Shown: positions 33,200 to 42,247 of the stretch, piece after piece | How the letters are laid out: each line of letters opens with the position of its first letter | Position numbering within the stretch: the first letter of the stretch is position 1 | Assembly (NCBI GenBank): GCA_902792515.1 | Contig: CADAZX010000004.1 | Location: 1 to 64,000 of the forward strand | Reading direction: 5' to 3' | DNA length: 64,000 bases | DNA from: an uncultured Ruminococcus sp. | GTDB lineage: Bacteria > Bacillota > Clostridia > UBA1212 | Notes under the pieces: model-generated | What the model saw: only the letters and a program-made list of their open reading frames with translations | Told to the model about the DNA's origin: nothing | The model's database searches: none | Made by a program: the position numbers and the translations under genes

Positions 33200-33326
33200 G
33201 TACGAGGACATGGAAGCTTCCGGGAAGACGCCACAGAAGAGATCAAAAACGGCGCAAACCGGTTTGAAAAGAACACGGAACCGGTGGCGCGACGACCTTC
33301 CGGATCCCGCTGAAAGGAGACGCAAA

Positions 33327-33950
33327 ATGAAAGAGGAAACCGAGCGGAAAGAATATCTGTTTCTGAATATTGACGCCGAGACTATGCGGGAGCTGGGCTT
33401 TGAGAGCTTCGCGGAAGTGCCGGTGGACAAGATCCATTTTTCGACTAAAGTTAGGGAAATGTGCGCGGACAACAAGTGCGGCAGATACGGAACTACATGG
33501 GCGTGTCCGCCCGGAATCGGGACGTTCGAGGAGTGCGTCGCGAGGTGCAAACAGTATGAAAAGGCATACGTGTTTTCGACCGCGTACGAACTCGAGGACA
33601 GTTTTGATTACGAGGGAATGATGGAAGGTCACGCGAAATTTTCGGCCGCCTCAAAAGAGCTGCGCAAACGGCTCGAGGGCGATTTCCTGATGCTTTCCCT
33701 GGAGGGCTGCGACAACTGCAAAGTCTGCACTTATCCGGACGCGCCTTGCCGCTTTCCGGACAAGTCGCTCGGTTCGCTCGAGGGCTACGGGATTTTCGTA
33801 AACGATCTCGCCAGAGAAGCCGGAATTCCCTACCGCAAGGGGGCGTACAGCGTCAGCTATTTCGGGGCGGTCTTCCACACCAGGAGACGTGACGGTTCCG
33901 CGGGAGCAGAGGGCTGTGCGGATGCGCGCGAAACGGAGGCCACGGTATGA
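33327..33950 (+). CDS. DUF2284 family predicted metal-binding protein
   Basis: The 207-residue protein belongs to the DUF2284 cysteine-rich proteins. Two Cys clusters are visible: CADNKCGRYGTTWACPPG (about residues 49-66) with two more Cys shortly after, and CDNCKVCTYPDAPC near 131-144. They probably hold iron-sulfur clusters or zinc. Function is not established for the family. ATG 33327 is chosen for the near-perfect AAAGGAGA 6-7 nt upstream; the frame is open further upstream without support. The stop overlaps the rbgA start (ATGA), so it heads a coupled operon with two ribosome and RNA maintenance genes. Confidence 0.88.
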   Translation: MKEETERKEYLFLNIDAETMRELGFESFAEVPVDKIHFSTKVREMCADNKCGRYGTTWACPPGIGTFEECVARCKQYEKAYVFSTAYELEDSFDYEGMMEGHAKFSAASKELRKRLEGDFLMLSLEGCDNCKVCTYPDAPCRFPDKSLGSLEGYGIFVNDLAREAGIPYRKGAYSVSYFGAVFHTRRRDGSAGAEGCADARETEATV

Positions 33951-34963
33951 CGGTTCAGTGGTACCCGGGGCACATGGCGAAGGCCAGGCGCACTCTGGAG
34001 GAAAATCTTAAAAGCGTCAACATCGTGATCGAACTCTGCGACGCGAGGCTGCCGTTCAGCAGCAGAAACCCTGCGATTGACCGTATTATAGGCAAAAAAC
34101 CACGCGTGCTCGTCTTCAACAAGGCCGACCTTGCAGACCCCGCGATGAACGACTACTGGCAGAACTACTACCGTTCCAAAGGCTATACCGTTGTTTTTAC
34201 GGACGCCAGGAGCGGAGACGGAGTCAAAATAGTCGTTAACGCGGTGCGCGAGGCGATGGAGGAAAAGATCGCCAAAAGCCGGGAAAAAGGCAGAATTATG
34301 ACGACTGTTTACGCGATGGTCGTCGGCATCCCGAACGTCGGAAAATCATCCTTCGTGAATCGCGTGGCGGGAAGGTCGGTCGCCGTGACAGGCGACAAAC
34401 CGGGTGTGACACGCGAAAAACAGTGGCTCAAAATGGGCGACGAAATGTACCTTCTGGACACGCCGGGCCTTTTGTGGCCGAGAATGGAAAACCAGATGGC
34501 GGCGTTGAGGCTTGCGGCCAGCGGCGCGGTAAAGGACGAGGTCGTCGACGCGGGCGAGCTGTGCGCGTTTCTCCTGACGTATATTGAGGAGAACTACCCG
34601 GGAGCGCTCGAGGCGAGATACGGACTCAAGTCTTTGGACGGGGCAGACGACGCGGACGAACCGGATTACGTGACCGTAAGCATTATAGGGGACGAACGCC
34701 TTAAGAGGGGGCTCGCACTGCTTGAGATGTGCGGAAGGAGCCGCGGCTGCCTTATTAAGGGCGGCGAAGTCGACCTGAACAGGGCCGCGGCGACTGTGCT
34801 TGACGAGTTCAGGGCGGGAAAGATCGGAAAAATCAGTCTGGACATGCCCGGAGTCGTAGAGGAAGAGGAGCGGATCCTCAGGGAGAACGCCGAGAACGAG
34901 CAGGAGAAGGAACGCAAAAAAGCCGCCAGAAAAGCTGTTTACAAGAGCCGGAGGAAGAAATGA
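33947..34963 (+). CDS. rbgA: Ribosome biogenesis GTPase RbgA (YlqF)
   Basis: The 338-residue protein is a circularly permuted GTPase that acts in late assembly of the 50S ribosomal subunit. The G motifs occur in permuted order: G4 NKAD near residue 58, then G1 GIPNVGKSS near 127 and G3 DTPG near 173. The N-terminal WYPGHMAKA segment is the family signature. The C-terminal helical domain ends in a Lys/Arg-rich tail, which should contact rRNA. It overlaps the upstream DUF2284 gene and the downstream rnhB gene by 4 bp each. In most Firmicutes it follows rplS; here rplS is not in the window. Confidence 0.95.
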   Translation: MTVQWYPGHMAKARRTLEENLKSVNIVIELCDARLPFSSRNPAIDRIIGKKPRVLVFNKADLADPAMNDYWQNYYRSKGYTVVFTDARSGDGVKIVVNAVREAMEEKIAKSREKGRIMTTVYAMVVGIPNVGKSSFVNRVAGRSVAVTGDKPGVTREKQWLKMGDEMYLLDTPGLLWPRMENQMAALRLAASGAVKDEVVDAGELCAFLLTYIEENYPGALEARYGLKSLDGADDADEPDYVTVSIIGDERLKRGLALLEMCGRSRGCLIKGGEVDLNRAAATVLDEFRAGKIGKISLDMPGVVEEEERILRENAENEQEKERKKAARKAVYKSRRKK

Positions 34964-35592
34964 AAGAACTCGCCCGCGAGGAGATGCTTCAGTTCGAAAA
35001 TATGCTTAGAGAGAAAGGCGCGAAGGTCGTTGCCGGAATCGACGAGGCAGGCAGGGGTCCGCTGGCGGGACCGGTAGTGGCGGCGTGCGCGGTTTTCGAC
35101 CTGTCGAAGCCTTTTCCCGACGCGAACGACTCCAAAAAGCTGTCGGCAAAGCAGCGCGACAAGCTTTTCGACGACGTCATCGAATCGTGCATTGCCTACG
35201 GGATCGGGATACGCGACAACAAGAGAATCGACGAGATCAATATCTTAAAGGCGACGCTCGAGGCAATGAAGGAGGCTGCGGAAAACGCGGCGCGCTCTCT
35301 CGGAGGGATGCCGAGGCATATTCTTGTCGACCACGTTCACGTCACGGGGCTTCCGCAGGGAGTCGAACAGATCTCGATCACACACGGTGACGCGCTCTCG
35401 GTCTCCATCGCGGCGGCTTCGATTCTCGCTAAGGTCACCAGGGACAGAATGATGGAGGAGATGGACAAGGTGTACCCCGGCTACGGCTTCGCGGCGCACA
35501 AGGGCTACGGAACGAAGGCGCACTACGAGGCGATCCACGAGCTGGGCGTTTCGCCGATCCACAGAATGACGTTTTTGAAAAAGATGCACTGA
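34960..35592 (+). CDS. rnhB: Ribonuclease HII
   Basis: The 210-residue enzyme cleaves RNA in RNA-DNA hybrids and single ribonucleotides in DNA. The signature GIDEAGRGPLAGPVVAA near residue 27 contains the first catalytic Asp-Glu pair. ILVDHVHV supplies the third acid near 127, and ILAKVTRDRMM the fourth near 155. The C-terminal GYGTKAHYEAIHELGVSPIHR stretch is typical. It is translationally coupled to rbgA by a 4-bp overlap. The length is normal for the family. Confidence 0.95.
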   Translation: MKELAREEMLQFENMLREKGAKVVAGIDEAGRGPLAGPVVAACAVFDLSKPFPDANDSKKLSAKQRDKLFDDVIESCIAYGIGIRDNKRIDEINILKATLEAMKEAAENAARSLGGMPRHILVDHVHVTGLPQGVEQISITHGDALSVSIAAASILAKVTRDRMMEEMDKVYPGYGFAAHKGYGTKAHYEAIHELGVSPIHRMTFLKKMH

Positions 35593-35726
35593 CACAGGTG
35601 CGCATCCGGAGGCGGCGGGGCTTTCCGGAAGGGTTGATTTATTAGATTATATTACAGGGACTCCGTTTTTTATTCACAGCCAAGGTCCCTTGAAGAGGGC
35701 CGCAATCAGGCTGAAACGGAGGACTT

Positions 35727-36203
35727 ATGAAAACAGGGAACAGAAGGGCGGACGGCGCGTCGGGAGAGGCTGCCGCGCTCGTTGAATACGAAAAAAGAGG
35801 CTGGACCGCCGTCGACCGCAACTGGCACTACGGGAGGTTCGGCGAGATTGATATTATTCTGGCGAGGGACGGGCCTCGCGGCAGAACGCTGTGTTTTTGC
35901 GAGGTCAAAACGCGCACGGGCATCAAGTACGGACGCCCCGGCGAGGCTGTCGGGTGCCGCAAACGGAACCGCATAAGGTTTCTGGCGGAAGGGTATCTGG
36001 CGGAGCACCCGGAGTACAGGGACGCGTTCGTCAGGTTCGACGTGTGCGAGGTGTACCGCGAAGAAAAGCCTGTTATCGCGCGCGCGAGGAGTCCGGACGG
36101 TGAAGCAGGCGCAAACGGCGCGAACGGCGCAAACGTTACGAACGTTACGAGCGGAGCGAACGGTGTGCTTTACAGGGCGGAGATCATCGAAAACGCTTTC
36201 TGA
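35727..36203 (+). CDS. YraN family (UPF0102) nuclease-like protein
   Basis: The 158-residue protein has the small restriction-endonuclease-like fold of the YraN family (GEAAALVEYEKRGW near residue 13, FGEIDIILARDG near 43 with an acidic pair, FCEVKTRTG near 57). Its cellular role is not established. In many bacteria it follows rnhB, as here with a 134-bp gap. An unusual Asn/Gly/Ala-rich stretch (ANGANGANVTNVTSGANG) lies at residues about 128-145, just before the final strand, and its DNA is a short repeat. GGAGG upstream supports the start. Confidence 0.88.
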   Translation: MKTGNRRADGASGEAAALVEYEKRGWTAVDRNWHYGRFGEIDIILARDGPRGRTLCFCEVKTRTGIKYGRPGEAVGCRKRNRIRFLAEGYLAEHPEYRDAFVRFDVCEVYREEKPVIARARSPDGEAGANGANGANVTNVTSGANGVLYRAEIIENAF

Positions 36204-36348
36204 GTCCGCCGCCGGAGAAGAGGCCGGAAACGTTTAGACGCCGTGAGAAGCTCGTGAGACGCGGAACCTCGAAGAACGGGCGGGAATGACCGGAAGGGAC
36301 GGAGACAAGACCGTCAAAATATAAAAATTCACCTATTCGGAGGAGAAA

Positions 36349-37980
36349 ATGAAGCTTAACTACAAACGGACGATTTTAGTGGGATTTGCGTTCTTCCTGA
36401 TCTGCGTGTTCTGGCAGGCTTACGACAATACGGTTCCGCTGATACTGACAAACAAATTCGGTATGTCGCAGACGTGGTCCGGCGTGATCATGGCGCTTGA
36501 CAACGTTCTGGCGCTCTTCCTGCTGCCGCTGTTCGGCGCTCTCAGCGACAAGGTCAAGACAAAGTCCGGGCGCAGGACGCCGTTCATCATGATCGGTACG
36601 ATTCTCGCGGCGGTCCTTTTCATCGGGCTTTCGGTGGCGGACGCGAAGCAGCTCACTAAGCTGGAAGCCGTTACACCGGATAAGTACGAGAGCTCGCTTT
36701 CGGTCATTTACGACGCCAACCCGGAGGTTTCGGTGAAGGAGAAGGAGACTGACGGCAAGAGCCTGGCCGAGGCGCTGAAGCACGTTTTCAGCGAGGCGAA
36801 GAGGCTTCCGCTTCAGGAAATCTACCCCGAAAAGAGCGACTTCCTCGCTGTAAAAATGTACAAGACGGACGAAAACGGCGCCGAGACGAAAACTCTTTCC
36901 GACGAGTACACCAACTATGTTGTTCCCGCAAGAAACGCGTACGCGTGGCAGCAGACGGCCGCCTCGCCGCTGACGCTCATTTTCTTCGTCGTGCTCCTTC
37001 TGGGAACACTTGTTTCGATGGGCATTTTCCGCTCGCCTGCGGTCGCGCTCATGCCTGACGTCACGCCCAAGCCGCTCCGCTCAAAAGCCAACGCGATCAT
37101 AAATCTTATGGGCTCGTTCGGCGGAATATCGGTTCTGGTGCTCGGTATGATTTTCAAGACGGGCAACGCGAAAAACGCGCTCATGAACTACATTCCGTTT
37201 TTCTGCACGGTGGCGGGCATAATGATCGCGGCGCTTGTTGTGTTCAGGCTCACGGTCAAGGAGCCGGCCTGGGCGCTCGACGCGCAGCGGATCGAGGAGG
37301 CCGAGGAAGAGGAGCAGAATGGTGAGAAGGCCGGGGCGGAAGCCGCCAAGAGTGCCGGAAACACCGGAAAGCTTTCAAAGGCCGAGATGCGTTCGCTCAT
37401 ATTCATTCTTCTCAGCGTGGCGCTCTGGTATATGGGCTACAACGCGGTCACGAGCAAGTATTCGGTATACGCGACAAGCGTTCTGGATATGGACTACAAT
37501 ATGACGCTGATCATAGCACAGGCGGCGGCCATCGTTTCCTACATTCCGATCGGAATCATTTCCACAAAACTCGGCCGCAAAAAGACGATCCTCGCGGGCG
37601 TTGTGATGCTCGGCGTCGCCTTCGGCGCCGCCGCGTTCATGCGTGCGGGAAGTCCGGTCTGGTTCATGAACATACTGTTCGCGCTCGCGGGCATCGGCTG
37701 GGCAACTATAAACGTAAACTCGTTCCCGATGGTCGTGGAGCTGGCGGCAGGAAACACAGTCGGAAAATACACGGGCTACTACTACACGGCGAGCATGGCG
37801 GCGCAGGTCATTACGCCTATTCTCAGCGGTATTTTCCTCGACATCCGCTTTACCACTCTGTTCCCGTACGCGACGGTTTTCGTGGCGCTGGCGTTTATCA
37901 CAATGCTTTTCGTGAAGCACGGCGACCACAAGCCGCTTAAGAAAAAATCCGTGATCGAGAACTTCGACGTGGACGACTGA
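36349..37980 (+). CDS. MFS transporter with a large extracytoplasmic insertion
   Basis: The 543-residue protein is a major facilitator transporter of the GPH/SLC45-like sugar-carrier type. The loop after helix 2, LSDKVKTKSGRRTPFI, is the classic MFS motif A, and helix 1 contains FWQAYDNTVPL. Between helix 3 and helix 4 there is a hydrophilic stretch of about 115 residues (about 98-212), unusual for the family. A cytosolic loop of about 40 residues (EEEEQNGEKAGAEAAKSAG in part) divides the two halves. GGAGGAG precedes ATG 36349. It heads a run with a phosphodiesterase and two hydrolase-like genes, so uptake of a glycoside or phosphodiester-linked compound is possible. Confidence 0.85.
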   Translation: MKLNYKRTILVGFAFFLICVFWQAYDNTVPLILTNKFGMSQTWSGVIMALDNVLALFLLPLFGALSDKVKTKSGRRTPFIMIGTILAAVLFIGLSVADAKQLTKLEAVTPDKYESSLSVIYDANPEVSVKEKETDGKSLAEALKHVFSEAKRLPLQEIYPEKSDFLAVKMYKTDENGAETKTLSDEYTNYVVPARNAYAWQQTAASPLTLIFFVVLLLGTLVSMGIFRSPAVALMPDVTPKPLRSKANAIINLMGSFGGISVLVLGMIFKTGNAKNALMNYIPFFCTVAGIMIAALVVFRLTVKEPAWALDAQRIEEAEEEEQNGEKAGAEAAKSAGNTGKLSKAEMRSLIFILLSVALWYMGYNAVTSKYSVYATSVLDMDYNMTLIIAQAAAIVSYIPIGIISTKLGRKKTILAGVVMLGVAFGAAAFMRAGSPVWFMNILFALAGIGWATINVNSFPMVVELAAGNTVGKYTGYYYTASMAAQVITPILSGIFLDIRFTTLFPYATVFVALAFITMLFVKHGDHKPLKKKSVIENFDVDD

Positions 37981-38006
37981 TGAATGTTTGACAAGAGGTG
38001 CCGAAA

Positions 38007-38873
38007 ATGCCGGTAGTGTTTACGGTTTTGGGAATAACGGTTTTCGTCGCTGCGGTCTATCTGTTTCTGGTTTGGCCCGCTTTGCGGAGGCATCCGGACA
38101 GGAAACGGCTGCTTGACGGCAGACTGATCGCCCACAGAGGACTTCATGACCTTCACGAGGGCGAGCCGGAGAACTCTCTGAAAGCGTTTGAGAGAGCCGC
38201 CGGTGCGGGGCTTGCGATCGAGAACGACATCCACCTTACAAAGGACGGCAGGGTCGTGGTTTTTCACGACGACACGCTCGAGAGGATGTGCGGCGTACCC
38301 GGAAAACCGGAGGAAATGACGCTCGCGGAGCTTAAAGAATTGAGGCTCGCGGGAACCGAGGAGCGCATTCCGACGCTTGAGGAGTGCCTGGAGCTTGTCG
38401 CGGGAAGGGTACCGCTGCTTGTCGAGTTCAAGGTCTCGGGCGGCAACGAAGAGGCTCTTTGCGAGGCCGCGGAGAGGATTTTCGCAGGCTACGAAGGCGA
38501 TTATATTATCCAGTCGTTCTATCCTAAGGTCGTGGCGTGGTACAGGAAGAACCGGCCCGGGATCATGCGCGGGCAGCTTGCCACCGTGGTGAAAGGTGCG
38601 AAGTTCCCGGTGAGTCTGCTGCCGACGCTCGTGGGCAACGTGGTTGCGAGACCTGATTTCGTCTCGTTCGACCATACTCACGAAAAGTATTTCGCCAGGA
38701 GGATATCGTCTTTTCTCGGCGCGTTTCCGGTCGGCTGGACTTTCAGAACTCCGGAGGAGATCGGACGCCACAGGAGGCATTTCAGAACGTTTATTTTCGA
38801 AAATATAGAACCCGGGGCCGCACTCGCGGCTCTTAAGACGGACGACGGCGGAACGGACGACGCCGGACGGTAA
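38007..38873 (+). CDS. Glycerophosphodiester phosphodiesterase family protein
   Basis: The 288-residue protein has one N-terminal membrane helix (about residues 3-22) and a GDPD TIM-barrel domain. Catalytic features are the early IAHRGL with the essential His, ENDIHLTKDGRVVVFHDDTLERMCG with the metal ligands and the second His, and LLVEFKV. Such enzymes release sn-glycerol-3-phosphate from glycerophosphodiesters such as deacylated lipids or teichoic acid. The anchor suggests it acts at the membrane. ATG 38007 is preferred because GAGG at 37995-37998 precedes it by 8 nt; the in-frame GTG at 37998 overlaps that site. It follows the MFS gene by 26 bp. Confidence 0.88.
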   Translation: MPVVFTVLGITVFVAAVYLFLVWPALRRHPDRKRLLDGRLIAHRGLHDLHEGEPENSLKAFERAAGAGLAIENDIHLTKDGRVVVFHDDTLERMCGVPGKPEEMTLAELKELRLAGTEERIPTLEECLELVAGRVPLLVEFKVSGGNEEALCEAAERIFAGYEGDYIIQSFYPKVVAWYRKNRPGIMRGQLATVVKGAKFPVSLLPTLVGNVVARPDFVSFDHTHEKYFARRISSFLGAFPVGWTFRTPEEIGRHRRHFRTFIFENIEPGAALAALKTDDGGTDDAGR

Positions 38874-38892
38874 ATAATGGAGGACACGGAGT

Positions 38893-40137
38893 ATGTCGGA
38901 TGTTTTAGAAAAGAAGATATGCGCAGAGGGAGGTTTCAACCTTACCGAGATAAGTTACGACGCGTCGGGACCGGTCAAGCTGGACGTTGAGTACGCCGGC
39001 GGTGAGAAGGACGTTTTTTACCTTGAAGAAGGTAAAAACAAGACTTTCAGATGTCTTGTTCCCGGCTACACTGAGGGGGTGCTGAAGGACGGACTGGAAA
39101 AGCTGGACGCACTGAAGCCGGGTTACGGCGGCGGAGATTTCGACGGTGAATTCACGATCCGCGAAATACGTCTCAAAACGATCAAGGTGTATTCGGACGA
39201 CACCTACTACCTCGAAAACGGTTCTTTGAAGGTCGGCATCAGGCTTATCTGGGGCGGCGGAATAAACTACATCGAGGACTTTAAGTGCCCGGTTCCGGGA
39301 CTCAAAAACATCATCAATCAGGCTGACACCGGACGGCTCATTCAGCAGTCCTACTACGGGACCGGAGAAACTCCCGAAAACCCGGATTTCAAATACGGCA
39401 CGTTTATGGGACACGACTGGGTGTACAACCCGGTGCAGGGCGGCGACAGAGGAGGTCTTCATTCACGGCTGGTCGACATCGACGTGCGCGAGGGAAGCGT
39501 ATATATAAAGGCGCAGCCGAAGGACTGGGGAAAGGTCGGGTACGACACGCCAAGTTATATGGAGAACGTGTACTCGCTCGACGGCGATATGCTGAGGGTC
39601 GACAACAGGTTCGTGGACTTTTCGGGCTGGAAGCACGGCTACAGGCACCAGGAACTGCCCGCGTTTTATACGGTCAGCTACCTCGACAGATTCACGTGGT
39701 ATGACGGGACGGAGCCGTGGACAGGCGCGCCGCTCACTGTGCGCGACGATTTGAACTTCTGGGGACTGCCTGAGTACGCGGACGCCTGCACTTTCAGGAT
39801 CCGCGAATCCGATACGGAGACGTGGTGCGCGTGGGTGAGTTCGGCAGACGATTACGGAATAGGCCTTTTTGTGCCGGGTGTCGACGTTTTGAAGGCGGGA
39901 AGGCACATGTACAACGGCTCGAAGGACCCTGACAACGGAGCGACAAACTACGTGGCGCCGCTCAACATGATACTTCTGGAATCGTTCAGACCGGTTGAGT
40001 ACAGCTACCTCATAACGTGCGGGAGCGTTTCGGAAATCAGGCGGAAATTCACCGCGAACAAGGATTTTTGCGCGAACGGGGGAATAACGGGCAGGCGCCG
40101 GAGCATGAGAATTCCGGACGACGCGCCGAAGTATTGA
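38893..40137 (+). CDS. Unrecognised beta-rich protein in a carbohydrate-linked operon
   Basis: This 414-residue soluble protein has no family I can name with confidence. It has no signal peptide or membrane helix. It is rich in Tyr, Trp, Asp and Gly and alternates short strands throughout, as in the beta-sandwich sugar-binding and epimerase-like folds. Notable segments are GGINYIEDFKCPVPGLKNI, GTFMGHDWVYNPVQGGDRGG with a His, and HQELPAFYTVSYLD with another His. An epimerase-like or lyase-like role would fit the fold. AGGA sites precede the ATG. It lies between the phosphodiesterase (19-bp gap) and the ADP-ribosylglycohydrolase-fold gene (34-bp gap). Confidence 0.75.
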   Translation: MSDVLEKKICAEGGFNLTEISYDASGPVKLDVEYAGGEKDVFYLEEGKNKTFRCLVPGYTEGVLKDGLEKLDALKPGYGGGDFDGEFTIREIRLKTIKVYSDDTYYLENGSLKVGIRLIWGGGINYIEDFKCPVPGLKNIINQADTGRLIQQSYYGTGETPENPDFKYGTFMGHDWVYNPVQGGDRGGLHSRLVDIDVREGSVYIKAQPKDWGKVGYDTPSYMENVYSLDGDMLRVDNRFVDFSGWKHGYRHQELPAFYTVSYLDRFTWYDGTEPWTGAPLTVRDDLNFWGLPEYADACTFRIRESDTETWCAWVSSADDYGIGLFVPGVDVLKAGRHMYNGSKDPDNGATNYVAPLNMILLESFRPVEYSYLITCGSVSEIRRKFTANKDFCANGGITGRRRSMRIPDDAPKY

Positions 40138-40171
40138 CTGTAATTGACGGCGGCTTGCCGGAGGTGTTTTC

Positions 40172-42154
40172 ATGACAGTGGACTACAGTGTTTTTTTGGA
40201 TAAGGTGAAGGGCTGCTTCCTCGGGAAGACGGTCATCGGCACGCTGGGCGCGCCTTTCGAGGGCGTCAAAATGCCAATGGAGATGCCTTTTAAGCCGGAA
40301 ATGGTCGACACGATGCTGCCGAACGACGACCTGGATCTGCAGGTTATCTGGCTCGAGGTGGTTGAGAGGAAGGGACTTTCGTTCACGTCCTACGACCTTT
40401 TGGAGGCCTTCTGCAAAAACTGCTCGTATTCGCCCGGTGAGTACGCGATCATGCGCAAAAACTTCGAAAAGGGCATTTATCCGCCGTATTCCGGCTCATT
40501 TTGCAACGATTTTTACAAGGGCGGCATGGGCTGTCCGATAAGGTCGGAGATCTGGGCTTGCCTGAGCCCCGGGAACGCCGTTCAGGCGGCAATGCTTGCG
40601 GGCAGGGACGGAATTCTGGACCACGAAGGCGCGAGCGTGGACGCGGAGAAGTATTTTGCGGCTGTCGAGTCGTTCGCGTTTTTCGAGAGCGACGTTAAAA
40701 CACTTCTCAAAATGGGACTATGCGCGGTGCCGCGCGACTCGAAGGTCTACGAGCTTGTGGAATTTGTGCTCGCGGAGTGCGAAAAGCGTGATGGAATTAA
40801 GGACGTGCTGACCGAGATTTTGTACAGGTACGGTCACCCGGACTGCACGAATATGCTGCAGAACATAGGCATTACGCTCGCGGCGCTTGTTTTCGGCGAG
40901 GGCGACATTTTGAAGACCGGTATGCTGGCGCTTAACTGCGGATTCGACACCGACTGCACGTGCGCATCGGCCGGTGCTCTTCTGGGAATCGTTCTGGGCG
41001 AGAAGAAGATCCGCGAACAGTACGGCTGGAAGGATATAAAGTACGTTTTGGGCGTGAAGGCGCACAGGCGCAGCGACCTCGTTTCCGACCTTGCTGAGGA
41101 CGTCGCGAGGCTTGCGGTTTTCCTGTCCGTGAACGAAGAGAGCAACATCATTTTTAAGGACGCGCCGCCTGCGATCGGGCGTGTTTTCGACAACGACCCG
41201 GTGACGTTCTGCGTTCAGTATGACAGGGGCGATCCGACGGTGGGCCCGTACAAAAACTGCGCCTTAAAGGTCATTTTTGAGAACAAAACGGACGAGCCTC
41301 TGGTGGTTATGACGGATTTTGTGCTTCCGGAGAATATCGAGCTCAAGGAGGAGCGAATCGCGGGCGACGCGTACAAGCGTATAATGCCTCACGACACAAT
41401 CGAGGAAGTGCTGGAGATCGGAGTCGCGGACCCGCTGGCGGTCATATACGAGCAGAACAATATCGCCGTAAAAGTGACCGGCGACGTCGAGTGCGAATTC
41501 AGGTTCGGTGTATCCGGAAACAAGATCTGGAGGCTTACGGGTCCGGTGTGGAGCACGGTGCCGGCAACGAACGAGGAGATCCTTTCAAAAGTTCCGAGCT
41601 ACTGGCACGTTCTGCCGCCCGCGCGGACCGAGGCGGAGTCTGTCGACAACGTGCGCAGGTTCCATTTGAATTTCGCGCGCGACACGGAAACGGACATTTT
41701 CACTGAAGAGGAGCTGTTTGCGCCGTCTGAGGGCGGCAGGGAGTTCCACGGCAGCGGGGGAAAGGGCATAATCGCGAGGCCGTACAAGGTCAGAACGCTG
41801 GAAATTCCGGAGGATTCGTTCACGATGGACGGCTTTTACGGATTCAAGGGACCGTGCGTGGCATACCTTTCGCAGATCCTCGTCGCACCGGAAGATATGA
41901 CCGTTTACGCGCAGCTCGGCTACTCGAGCCCGTTTAAATTCTTCGTGAACGGAGAACTTGTCGGCGAGCGCCATGACGCAGACACATGGGACGCGGAAAA
42001 CGCGCACTTTGCCGGAATTCACCTGAAAAAAGGCGAAAACAGGATCGTACTCAGGCTGGCGAGGCTTAACGCCGACGCGAAGTATTCGCTCGTTTTTTCG
42101 AAGGGAGCGACGTGCAGCACGCACTATTGCTGCTTCGGGACGAGAATCATTTAA
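40172..42154 (+). CDS. ADP-ribosylglycohydrolase-fold protein with C-terminal beta-sandwich
   Basis: The 660-residue protein has an N-terminal all-helical domain of the ADP-ribosylglycohydrolase (DraG) superfamily. Its metal-site motifs are modified: GCFLGKTVIGTLGAPFEG at the start, PNDDLDLQVIW in place of the usual TDDT, and NCGFDTDCTCASAGALLG in place of GGDTDT. The C-terminal 300 residues form two beta-rich parts, the last of which resembles a galactose-binding-like module (FFVNGELVGER, then HLKKGENRIVLRLARL). Many proteins with this fusion are uncharacterised and may act on glycosides rather than on ADP-ribosylated proteins. It ends the MFS-GDPD operon. Confidence 0.82.
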   Translation: MTVDYSVFLDKVKGCFLGKTVIGTLGAPFEGVKMPMEMPFKPEMVDTMLPNDDLDLQVIWLEVVERKGLSFTSYDLLEAFCKNCSYSPGEYAIMRKNFEKGIYPPYSGSFCNDFYKGGMGCPIRSEIWACLSPGNAVQAAMLAGRDGILDHEGASVDAEKYFAAVESFAFFESDVKTLLKMGLCAVPRDSKVYELVEFVLAECEKRDGIKDVLTEILYRYGHPDCTNMLQNIGITLAALVFGEGDILKTGMLALNCGFDTDCTCASAGALLGIVLGEKKIREQYGWKDIKYVLGVKAHRRSDLVSDLAEDVARLAVFLSVNEESNIIFKDAPPAIGRVFDNDPVTFCVQYDRGDPTVGPYKNCALKVIFENKTDEPLVVMTDFVLPENIELKEERIAGDAYKRIMPHDTIEEVLEIGVADPLAVIYEQNNIAVKVTGDVECEFRFGVSGNKIWRLTGPVWSTVPATNEEILSKVPSYWHVLPPARTEAESVDNVRRFHLNFARDTETDIFTEEELFAPSEGGREFHGSGGKGIIARPYKVRTLEIPEDSFTMDGFYGFKGPCVAYLSQILVAPEDMTVYAQLGYSSPFKFFVNGELVGERHDADTWDAENAHFAGIHLKKGENRIVLRLARLNADAKYSLVFSKGATCSTHYCCFGTRII

Positions 42155-42165
42155 AAGGTTAAGTC

Positions 42166-42194
42166 TTGACATCGGATGCGCGCGGGGGTACAAT
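42166..42194 (+). promoter_or_regulatory. Promoter of pth
   Basis: A perfect TTGACA (42166-42171) and TACAAT (42189-42194) are 17 bp apart, 53 bp before the start codon. Confidence 0.85.
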
Positions 42195-42247
42195 TTACCG
42201 CCGCACGGTTTTCCGCGCGTAATTACAAGAAATGGAACGGAGACGAC

